Below are positions 15,314 through 21,942 of a stretch of DNA of 27,280 nt, in pieces. Source of the DNA: Bacteroidales bacterium UBA4353 (GTDB taxonomy: Bacteria; Bacteroidota; Bacteroidia; Bacteroidales; Paludibacteraceae); assembly GCA_002394025.1 (NCBI GenBank), contig DGSV01000117.1, forward strand, positions 1 through 27,280, given 5' to 3'. Position 1 is the first letter of the stretch. The number at the start of each line of letters is the position of its first letter. Both the position numbers and the translations under genes were made by a program. The notes below the pieces were generated by a model that ran no database searches, was not told the DNA's origin, and saw only the letters and a program-made list of their open reading frames with translations.

Positions 15314-17122
15314 ATGTCACGACAACTCACATCCACAGAAATACTCACCCTTGAAAGCCAAGGGTGTCGCTGCAACAACTGGTCAAAAGTCCGTGTCAGC
15401 GACAAATTTCGCACCGAACACATCATGCGTTGCCAATTCCTCGGAGAAGTCACTATCGGCGACATCAGTGGTGAAAATTCCGGCACAAAACTCCCTAATG
15501 GACTATATGACAGCACTATCGCCAACTGCCGAATAGGAAACGGTGTACTTGTGGAAAAGGTTGCCATGCTGCGCAACTACACCATAGGCGACAACGTGAG
15601 CATTATAAATTGCGGCACTATAAACGCTTCAGACATAGAGTCGCAAAGACCTGGCAAGATGTTGCTCATCAACGAGGGAGGAGGGCGCGAAGTACAAAAC
15701 TCGCTAAAACTCACAGCAGCACTGGCACACATCGTATGCCACTACCAAAGCGATAGACAACTCGTCAGCAAACTCAATGGTATGCTCGCCGAAGAGCCTA
15801 CATCACACGGCATAATAGCACAAGGCAACACCATCGCCAACTGCGTAAAAATACTCAATGTCAATATCGGGCATGACAACATCCTTGATGGTGTACAGGA
15901 ACTCAACCGCGGCACTATAGGACATGACAATGTCATTGGAGCAGCTGTCGTAGCTAACGATTTTGTCATAGTAAGTGACAGTATCGTTGACGGAGGTGCC
16001 ACCCTCGAGCGCTCACACGTAGGCGAAGGCTGCCGTATCGGCAAACAATTTTCTGCCGTTGACAGCGCTTTTTTCGCCAACTGCCAAGCTTTCCACGGCG
16101 AGGCATGCTCACTATTCGCCGGACCCTATACCGTCACGCACCATAAGTCAACATTGCTCATAGCCTGCCAGACAAGTTTCTTCAATGCCGGCAGCGCCAC
16201 CAACCAAAGCAATCACCTCTACAAATTAGGACCTCTGCACCAAGGCATTATGGAGCGCGGATGCAAAACGGCATCGGGAAGCTACCTCATGTGGCCCGGA
16301 CATATAGGAGCTTTCTCTATGGTTATGGGACATCACTCCAAACACCTCGACACCAGCGAACTACCCTTCTCATACGTCATAGAACGCGATGGCAAGAGTA
16401 TGGTGATGCCCGCTGCCAACCTACGCAGCGCAGGCACATGGCGCGATATGGTCAAATGGACAGAAAGGGACGTCAGAAGTCAAGAAGCAAGATTTGACAT
16501 CGTGAACACTGCAGTCTTCACACCCTACATAGCAAACAAAATAGCCCATGCCATAGAACTGCTCACCACACTCCTTGATCAGACTTCAGGCAACGAAATT
16601 CACTATAAAGGCTTCACTGTCAAGACAGCCATGGTCAGCCTCGGCATAAAGCTCTACCAACAAGCTCTGCAGCATACCATAGGCCAACTGCTACAGCAAG
16701 GTATTGCTCAACAGAGAATTATGCCGCAAGTCATTGGCGCGGATAAATGGGTGGACTGGGCAGGACTCACCATACCATACAGCGCAGCCCAAGAACTTCT
16801 GGAAATCATCAAAATATCTTCGGCAATAACAATCGACGATATCAACACCATGCTGCAACACCTGCTCACCAACTACAACCTCTATGCTTACAACTGGGCG
16901 CGGGACATGATAGCAAAACAAGGCATCACCACCGAACAGGCTATCGAACAAGGCAATGCGGCTACCGCGGCACTCAAAGAAATGGTCATCAGCGATGCCA
17001 TGAACGACTTCGCGGACTTCACCAAGATAGGCTATGGGCTCGAAAGCGAACAGGAAGCGGACTTCAGAGCAGTCAGAGGAGATATCAAAGACAGTAATTT
17101 TATCAAAAAGTTGCAGGAATAA
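15314..17122 (+). CDS. DUF4954-family protein with hexapeptide-type repeats
   Basis: A 602-residue protein of the Bacteroidota family DUF4954, function unknown. The N-terminal 290 residues contain irregular I-G-D-N / I-x-N-C type repeats (for example IGDNVSIINCGTI, IGHDNILDGV, IGHDNVIGAAVV) typical of a left-handed beta-helix. The middle holds the family core NAGSATNQSNHLYKLGPLHQG and WPGHIGAFSMVMGHHSKHLDTSELPFSY; several His residues there look conserved and could bind metal or ligand. The C-terminal 250 residues look helical. No signal peptide, so probably cytoplasmic. The beta-helix recalls sugar-nucleotide acyl- or nucleotidyltransferases, but no catalytic motif is certain. It starts two bases after the exonuclease stop, which ties its expression to DNA metabolism genes. 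Confidence 0.85.
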   Translation: MSRQLTSTEILTLESQGCRCNNWSKVRVSDKFRTEHIMRCQFLGEVTIGDISGENSGTKLPNGLYDSTIANCRIGNGVLVEKVAMLRNYTIGDNVSIINCGTINASDIESQRPGKMLLINEGGGREVQNSLKLTAALAHIVCHYQSDRQLVSKLNGMLAEEPTSHGIIAQGNTIANCVKILNVNIGHDNILDGVQELNRGTIGHDNVIGAAVVANDFVIVSDSIVDGGATLERSHVGEGCRIGKQFSAVDSAFFANCQAFHGEACSLFAGPYTVTHHKSTLLIACQTSFFNAGSATNQSNHLYKLGPLHQGIMERGCKTASGSYLMWPGHIGAFSMVMGHHSKHLDTSELPFSYVIERDGKSMVMPAANLRSAGTWRDMVKWTERDVRSQEARFDIVNTAVFTPYIANKIAHAIELLTTLLDQTSGNEIHYKGFTVKTAMVSLGIKLYQQALQHTIGQLLQQGIAQQRIMPQVIGADKWVDWAGLTIPYSAAQELLEIIKISSAITIDDINTMLQHLLTNYNLYAYNWARDMIAKQGITTEQAIEQGNAATAALKEMVISDAMNDFADFTKIGYGLESEQEADFRAVRGDIKDSNFIKKLQE

Positions 17123-17141
17123 ATTTATTTTCTTACATTTG
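17111..17141 (+). promoter_or_regulatory. Promoter of the TPM/LemA operon
   Basis: TTG (17111-17113), a 20-base spacer and TACATTTG (17134-17141) match the Bacteroidota consensus well. It overlaps the end of the DUF4954 gene. The start of transcription would be near 17148. An ATG at 17155 would be almost leaderless; the ATG at 17185 gives a leader of about 37 bases, which supports the later start. Confidence 0.75.
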
Positions 17142-17184
17142 CAAATAACTAACAATGCAAAAACACACTCGCAAGATAATAAGT

Positions 17185-18402
17185 ATGCGTAAACTTTTCA
17201 CTTTCATTAGTCTTATAGCCTGCGTAAGCCTTTTAGCGCAACATGTTTACACCGTGGAAACAGTTCCTGACCCTAAAAAATTCGGTGGCGGCTATGTCAG
17301 CAATCCCGATGGGCTGCTCTCCCCACAGGTGGTGCCTTATATCGACACGTTATGCGCTCAGATAGAGCACGACACGGAAGTGCAGATAGCCGTGGTGGCG
17401 CTCGGCAGCGTCGGCAACGTGCCCTACGACCAGTTCTCTGTGCGCCTCGCCAATTACTGGGGCATAGGCAAAGCTGAAAAAAACACCGGCATTCTCATCT
17501 TCTGGGTTGCAGACCAGCGCAAAGTACGCATAGACACCGGACGTGGCATTGAGCAGTACCTCACTGATGCCGACTGCGGAGAAATACTTGACTACTACAT
17601 CATACCGCATTTCAAAAAAGAGGAATACAGCGGAGGCATATATCGAGGTATTGAAGTTATTCAAAAAAAACTCATGCAACCTGAAGTACGCACGGAACTG
17701 CTCACAACATATAAGAAAGCCGAAGAACCCGAATGGGCAGGCTGGGTATCATGGTACATAACTCTGATGATGCTCGCCCTGATATTCCTCTGCTACCGCA
17801 GCTACCGCGACATGGGTCGCCGCATATATGAAAGCAACGACATAGCCTTCAGAAGAGCCGACGGACTGGCAACAACAATGGTAGTGTTCGGAGTCCTCTT
17901 CCCGCCGCTGCTCGCATTGTGGAAGTGGGGAAAGAAAAAACGCGACAAGATACGCCGGCAACCATTCGACTGCGACAACTGCGGACATGAGATGAGACTG
18001 TTATCTGAAGACGAAGAAGACAAATATCTCACAGCAAATCAGATAGCGGAAGAAAAAGTCAAATCCATGGACTACGACGTGTGGGTATGCCCCGAATGCT
18101 CTAACTTGAAAGTGCTGGCGTATGACGGTGAAGTTAATTATGAAAAATGCGAAAAATGCGGAGCCAAGACCGTAGAAGAAACATCGGACGTCACTATAAC
18201 CCACGCCACGGAATATCATGCCGGACAAGGCGAAAAGACATACACATGCTTGAACTGCGGTAACGTACACAAAAGCTACTACGTCATTCCGCGCATAGTA
18301 CGCTCCAGCAGTTCATCCTCAAGTCGTTCATCAGGCGGCGGAGGAGGCAGTTCTTGGGGAGGCGGAAGCTTCGGAGGAGGAGGAGCCGGAAGAGGATATT
18401 AA
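17185..18402 (+). CDS. TPM-domain membrane protein with zinc-ribbon knuckles (YgcG-like)
   Basis: Envelope protein of the TPM family; I take ATG 17185 (405 residues), which begins with a proper signal peptide (MRKLFTFISLIACVSLLAQ). The exported TPM domain (about 25-170) includes VSNPDGLLS, VQIAVVALGSVG, NYWGIGKAEKNTGILIFW and RKVRIDTGRGIE. Two hydrophobic helices follow (YITLMMLALIFLCY and TMVVFGVLFPPLLALW). A polar region then carries four CxxC knuckles (CDNC, CPEC, CEKC, CLNC), probably two zinc ribbons, and the end is a Ser run then a Gly-rich tail. TPM proteins in plants act in photosystem II repair; in bacteria the role is unclear. Two LemA genes follow, a pairing seen in many genomes. 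Confidence 0.88.
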   Translation: MRKLFTFISLIACVSLLAQHVYTVETVPDPKKFGGGYVSNPDGLLSPQVVPYIDTLCAQIEHDTEVQIAVVALGSVGNVPYDQFSVRLANYWGIGKAEKNTGILIFWVADQRKVRIDTGRGIEQYLTDADCGEILDYYIIPHFKKEEYSGGIYRGIEVIQKKLMQPEVRTELLTTYKKAEEPEWAGWVSWYITLMMLALIFLCYRSYRDMGRRIYESNDIAFRRADGLATTMVVFGVLFPPLLALWKWGKKKRDKIRRQPFDCDNCGHEMRLLSEDEEDKYLTANQIAEEKVKSMDYDVWVCPECSNLKVLAYDGEVNYEKCEKCGAKTVEETSDVTITHATEYHAGQGEKTYTCLNCGNVHKSYYVIPRIVRSSSSSSSRSSGGGGGSSWGGGSFGGGGAGRGY

Positions 18403-18410
18403 CAATTAAC

Positions 18411-18440
18411 TATTTGAATATTTAGTATTTGAATATACTG
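18411..18440 (+). repeat. 15-bp imperfect tandem duplication
   Basis: TATTTGAATAT occurs at 18411-18421 and again at 18426-18436, giving a 15-base period between the TPM stop and the first lemA. Each copy ends a near -7 sequence (CTATTTG, GTATTTG) but lacks the TA at the right position, so it is a weak promoter candidate at most. Confidence 0.5.
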
Positions 18441-18479
18441 CCCCCGTCAAAGAAAAAACAACCTATACGAAGAATAAAA

Positions 18480-19088
18480 ATGAAAAAAACAATCGCCATA
18501 TTTATCAGTGTATTAGCGCTGGCAGTGATCTTCGCCACGTGGACCGCACGCTTCTACAACAAAATGCTCGTTGAGCAGGAGAATACCTCGCGCGCGTGGT
18601 CCGAAGTGGATAATGCCACTCAACGGCGTTCTGACCTCATTCCCAACCTTGTGCAGACAGTACAAGCTGCAGGAATTCGCGAAGCCAAAACGCTGACAGC
18701 AGTAGCCGAAGCGCGAGCCAATGCCTCAGCGGTGAAAATCGACGCCTCAAATATCTCCGATGCTGAAATGCAGAAATTCCTAAAAGCGCAAAAAGGTGTT
18801 ACATCAGCGTTGAGCCGACTCATAGCCATGAAGGAAAGCTACCCGCAACTCAAAACCAGCGAGAACTTCCTGCGACTGCAAAAGGAACTCGAAGCCACGG
18901 AAAACCGCATAGCGGCGGCAAGATACGTGTATAACAAAGCTGCACAGGACTACAATACTCTGATTAGAAAAATACCTTATAACTTCGCGGCTATGGTTGT
19001 CGGTTTTAAGGCTAAACCATACTTCAAGGCAGATGAAGGAGCACAATTCGTTACTAAAGTCAACTTCGCAACAGGTACCGAAGAGTAA
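18480..19088 (+). CDS. LemA family protein, membrane-anchored
   Basis: LemA family, role unknown beyond envelope localisation and frequent linkage with TPM proteins. With ATG 18480 there are 202 residues; a longer frame from 18429 puts a charged stretch before the hydrophobic segment. An N-terminal helix (TIAIFISVLALAVIFATWTA) without a lipobox Cys is a signal anchor, then the LemA helical domain with VDNATQRRSDLIPNLVQTVQ, the middle AVAEARANAS and the end ENRIAAARYVYNKAAQDYN...IPYNFAAMVVGFKAKPYF. It is clearly paralogous with the next gene, sharing QRRSDL.PNLV, DYNT.IR and FKAKPYF, but differs in how it is anchored. 77 bases separate it from the TPM gene. Confidence 0.93.
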   Translation: MKKTIAIFISVLALAVIFATWTARFYNKMLVEQENTSRAWSEVDNATQRRSDLIPNLVQTVQAAGIREAKTLTAVAEARANASAVKIDASNISDAEMQKFLKAQKGVTSALSRLIAMKESYPQLKTSENFLRLQKELEATENRIAAARYVYNKAAQDYNTLIRKIPYNFAAMVVGFKAKPYFKADEGAQFVTKVNFATGTEE

Positions 19089-19149
19089 AATGACTATGAC
19101 GAATAAAAAAAAACTAAAACAATTATAATAATATATCATTTTTACACCT

Positions 19150-19740
19150 ATGAAAACAAAACTTTTTTCACTTGCTATTGCCATCGTGGCAGTGTTAACT
19201 TTCTCATCATGCGGCACCTACAATGATATGGTGACCATGGAAGAGAATGTAAACGCTAAATTTTCTGAAATCGACAACCAGTATCAACGTCGTTCCGACC
19301 TTGTTCCCAACCTTGTTGAGACCGTCAAGGGCGCCGGCGAACGTGAGAGTAAGACTCTGACAGACGTCATCGAAGCCCGCGCAAAAGCCACATCTGTGAC
19401 CATCGACGCCAGCAACCTCACCGAAGAGAACCTTGCGGCATACCAGAAAGCACAGGGCGAACTGGGAATGGCTTTGAGCCGACTCATGGCAGTATCAGAA
19501 GCATATCCTGACCTGAAAACGAACCAGAACTTCCTCAACCTGCAGGACGAACTGACAAACACCGAAAACCGCATCCTCGTTACGCGTACGGAATATAACA
19601 CAGCGGCACAAGACTACAACACCACTATCCGCCTATTCCCGAAAAACATCATAGCCATGATTTTCAGTTTCAAGGCTAAACCCTACTTCCAAGCCGATGA
19701 AGAGGCTCGCAAGGCTCCTAAGGTGGAATTCAAGTTCTAA
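19150..19740 (+). CDS. LemA family lipoprotein
   Basis: Second LemA in the operon, 196 residues. The signal MKTKLFSLAIAIVAVLTFSSC ends in a lipobox with Cys21, so this copy should be lipid-anchored, unlike its neighbour. The LemA domain contains EIDNQYQRRSDLVPNLVETV, EARAKAT, ALSRLMAVSEAYPDLKTNQNF and ENRILVTRTEYNTAAQDYNTTIR, with the terminal FSFKAKPYFQADEEA. The high similarity with the preceding gene shows a tandem duplication followed by divergence of the anchor. A hairpin terminator lies 21 bases after the stop, closing the operon. Confidence 0.94.
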   Translation: MKTKLFSLAIAIVAVLTFSSCGTYNDMVTMEENVNAKFSEIDNQYQRRSDLVPNLVETVKGAGERESKTLTDVIEARAKATSVTIDASNLTEENLAAYQKAQGELGMALSRLMAVSEAYPDLKTNQNFLNLQDELTNTENRILVTRTEYNTAAQDYNTTIRLFPKNIIAMIFSFKAKPYFQADEEARKAPKVEFKF

Positions 19741-19761
19741 TAAACATCATTAGCATTACAA

Positions 19762-19793
19762 CAGCGGGACACAACAACCTGTGTGTCCCGCTG
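19762..19793 (+). terminator. Terminator-like hairpin after the LemA genes
   Basis: CAGCGGGACACA (19762-19773) pairs perfectly with TGTGTCCCGCTG (19782-19793) around an eight-base loop. The 12-bp GC-rich stem is strong; the following CTTGTTAAAC holds only a weak T-tract. It lies between the second lemA and nadK and probably ends or reduces read-through. Confidence 0.75.
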
Positions 19794-19814
19794 CTTGTTA
19801 AACATCTCAACGAC

Positions 19815-20654
19815 ATGAAAATAGGTATCTTCAGTGACTTACGTTCCGAAGCTTCACGCAAGACAGAGCCTCAAGTTATCAGTCGTCTCGTAGCCGAACG
19901 AATTGATATGGTGCGTCTCACAGGTTTTGAGGGCCCCACGGCAGAGGCTATACTCAATGCCATGACCGATGACGACATGATTATCAGTCTCGGAGGGGAC
20001 GGCACGTTTCTGCGGGCATCATCACTGATAGCCAACAGACAAATACCTCTACTGGGCATAAACTGCGGACGATTGGGATTCATGGCAGACGTGGAAATAA
20101 CAGAATTTGACGCTATACTGGCTGATATTCTCTCACGCCGCTATAACATAGAACAGCGTAGTGTACTGCAACTCACCACCTCCGACAATCAGAACGAGAC
20201 ATACTATGCCCTCAACGAAATAGCCGTGCTCAAGCAGGACCTTTCGTCAATGATAAGTATCACCGCCACCATCAACGGCGAAATTCTCAACACCTATAAT
20301 GCCGACGGACTACTGCTTTCAACCCCTACAGGCTCTACAGCCTATAATCTTAGCGTAGGAGGACCTTTGATGTCTCCACAGGCTCAATGCTTCGTGATAG
20401 CACCTATCGCCAGTCACAGCCTCACGGCACGACCTATAGTAATACCTGATAACTGGGAAACGCAACTAACCATCAAAAGCCGTTCATCAAGTTATATGTT
20501 ATCTGTTGATGGCAATGCATCAACGCGCTCATGTGACACCACACTCACAATACATAAAGCAGCATTCGCAAGGGCAGTCGTCAGACTCCGAAATCATACA
20601 TTCTTCAGCACACTAAAAGCAAAAATGTTCTGGGGAGCCGACAAAAGAGAGTAA
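19815..20654 (+). CDS. nadK: NAD kinase
   Basis: Phosphorylates NAD to NADP with ATP or polyphosphate in the cytoplasm. The 279-residue protein starts MKIGIFSD and carries the catalytic GGDGT motif at residues 60-64, the following GINCGRLGFMAD, the ALNEIAV segment of the active site, and YNADGLLLSTPTGSTAYNLSVGGP, which binds the nucleotide. The C-terminal part ends KAKMFWGADKRE, a usual Bacteroidota ending. The start is 21 bases after the preceding hairpin; I see no clear promoter. Downstream is the CTAG satellite and the convergent fmt gene. Confidence 0.96.
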   Translation: MKIGIFSDLRSEASRKTEPQVISRLVAERIDMVRLTGFEGPTAEAILNAMTDDDMIISLGGDGTFLRASSLIANRQIPLLGINCGRLGFMADVEITEFDAILADILSRRYNIEQRSVLQLTTSDNQNETYYALNEIAVLKQDLSSMISITATINGEILNTYNADGLLLSTPTGSTAYNLSVGGPLMSPQAQCFVIAPIASHSLTARPIVIPDNWETQLTIKSRSSSYMLSVDGNASTRSCDTTLTIHKAAFARAVVRLRNHTFFSTLKAKMFWGADKRE

Positions 20655-20662
20655 AATTGAAA

Positions 20663-20722
20663 CTAGTAAACTAGAAAAACTAGTAAACTAGTAAAGCTAG
20701 TAAGCTAGAAAAACTAGAAAGT
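20663..20722. repeat. CTAG satellite, left block
   Basis: Seven CTAG words start at 20663, 20671, 20680, 20688, 20697, 20705 and 20714, so the spacing alternates exactly 8, 9, 8, 9, 8, 9. Units are CTAGTAAR (8) or CTAGAAAAA/CTAGTAAAG (9). CTAG is palindromic and usually the rarest tetranucleotide in bacterial genomes, so this density is remarkable. It starts nine bases after the nadK stop and belongs with the right block at 20865-20968. Confidence 0.95.
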
Positions 20723-20724
20723 TT

Positions 20725-20850
20725 CTACCCCTCCGCCCTGCGGGCACCGGATTAAGGAGTTCAGAAAAGCACACTGTGCTTTTCATCGAAAAATTTGCGG
20801 AAATATTGCAAATTTTTCTTCACCCCTTCCAAAGGCAGGGGAGGAGCTTT
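20725..20850. repeat. GC-rich hairpin core between the CTAG blocks
   Basis: The core opens with CTACCCCTCC and the hairpin GCCC-TGC-GGGC (20735-20745), and closes with a hairpin 20823-20841 (CCCCTTCC / GGCAGGGG, one mismatch, AAA loop) followed by AGGAGCTTTT. Between them lie two more inverted repeats: GAAAAGCACA / TGTGCTTTTC (20764-20784) and GAAAAATTTGC / GCAAATTTTTC (20788-20818). The outer parts resemble interspersed intergenic repeats with CCCCTCCGCC...GGGGAGGAG that I recall from gut bacteria; the inner part looks like an insertion into such an element. No coding potential is seen. With the CTAG blocks it fills the whole 334-base gap 20655-20988. Confidence 0.7.
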
Positions 20851-20864
20851 TGACACCACAAATA

Positions 20865-20968
20865 CTAGAAGAACTAGTAAGCTAGAAAAACTAGTAAGCT
20901 AGAAAAGCTAGAAAAACTAGAAAAGCTAGAAAAGCTAGTAAAGCTAGAAAGCTAGAAAAAACCAGAAA
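20865..20968. repeat. CTAG satellite, right block
   Basis: Eleven CTAG words start at 20865, 20874, 20882, 20891, 20899, 20908, 20917, 20926, 20935, 20944 and 20952, with steps of 8 or 9, followed by a decayed copy CCAGAAAAA at 20963. Units are CTAGAAAAR, CTAGTAAG and close variants, in the same orientation as the left block. It ends about 20 bases before the fmt stop codon. Every copy carries TAG on both strands, and the 8/9 step spreads these stops over all six frames. Confidence 0.95.
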
Positions 20969-20988
20969 AAATAGGATTCAGGAACTTG

Positions 20989-21939
20989 CTATCGCAAACC
21001 ATTAATAATGTCGCGAGCCGACAAACGTTTCTTACCCGGCAATTGCATATCCACTATCTCGACACAACCGTCCTTACATGGAACGAATAGCTTATGATTA
21101 ATGATATGCGCCCGAGGCACTTCGTCCAAGGTTGTTGCTATTTGCATATCGTAATGTGTTTCCACTGTATATATTTTACAACCGTCAAAACGTTTTTCAC
21201 CGATTATCAGGTCTGTCCATGCGCACGGATAAGGTGACAGTCCTCTTACGAAATCGCGAATTTGTTTCGCGGTTTGCGAAAAATCTATGCGGCACGTGTC
21301 ATGAAATATCTTGGGTGCAGGTCGTAAGTCCTCGGCGGCGATATTGTCTTGAGGCATAGCCTTAACATCACCCGACAGTATTTGTTCTACCGTATCTATC
21401 ACGAGTTCTGCACCAATGCCCATTAGTCGGTCATAGACGGTGCCCACCGTGTCGTCATCGGTGATAGGAGTCTCGCGTTGCATGATGATATTGCCTGTAT
21501 CTATCTCCTGCTTGAGGAAAAATGTTGTCACGCCCGTTTTCGTTTCTCCATTGATTATCGCCCAATTGATAGGCGCTGCGCCACGATACTGTGGCAGCAG
21601 TGAGCCGTGTAGGTTAAAGGTTCCCAAGCGTGGCATATTCCATACCACCTCGGGCAACATGCGAAACGCCACCACAATCTGCAGGTCAGCGTGATAGCTC
21701 CGCAGTTGTTCTAAGAAAACCTCGTCCTTGAGTTTCTCGGGCTGCAAGACCGGCAAACCATGTTCCACGGCATAGTCTTTAACAGCTGATGTCAACATCT
21801 TATGACCTCGACCGGCAGGCTTATCGGGCATAGTTACAACAGCAACAACATTATAGCCCCCTTTGACAAGCGCGTCAAGGCTCGCTACAGCAAATTCCGG
21901 CGTGCCGAGAAAAACAATACGTAAATCAGTAATACTCAT
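20989..21939 (-). CDS. fmt: Methionyl-tRNA formyltransferase
   Basis: Formylates initiator Met-tRNA using 10-formyltetrahydrofolate. The 316-residue product begins MSITDLRIVFLGTPEFAV, has the formyl-transfer active site with FNLHGSLLPQYRGAAPINWAI (Asn109, His111, SLLP at 113-116) and DTG near 147-149 with the catalytic Asp147. The C-terminal tRNA-binding domain (FVRGLSPYPCAW...) is complete and ends SARDIINGLR. It starts three bases after the DUF4270 gene on the same strand, so it is the last gene of a three-gene minus-strand operon. It converges with nadK across the CTAG satellite. Confidence 0.96.
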   Translation of the reverse strand: MSITDLRIVFLGTPEFAVASLDALVKGGYNVVAVVTMPDKPAGRGHKMLTSAVKDYAVEHGLPVLQPEKLKDEVFLEQLRSYHADLQIVVAFRMLPEVVWNMPRLGTFNLHGSLLPQYRGAAPINWAIINGETKTGVTTFFLKQEIDTGNIIMQRETPITDDDTVGTVYDRLMGIGAELVIDTVEQILSGDVKAMPQDNIAAEDLRPAPKIFHDTCRIDFSQTAKQIRDFVRGLSPYPCAWTDLIIGEKRFDGCKIYTVETHYDMQIATTLDEVPRAHIINHKLFVPCKDGCVEIVDMQLPGKKRLSARDIINGLR

Positions 21940-21942
21940 ACA

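Noticed and set aside
16465..16500. Purine-rich stretch in the DUF4954 gene (AGAAGTCAAGAAGCAAG) as a repeat insertion
   Set aside because: The encoded segment (RDVRSQEARFDIVN) fits the family without extra length, so no insertion is indicated.
20663..20968. CRISPR array reading of the CTAG repeats
   Set aside because: Units are 8-9 bases long with no spacers of CRISPR size, and no cas gene is present.
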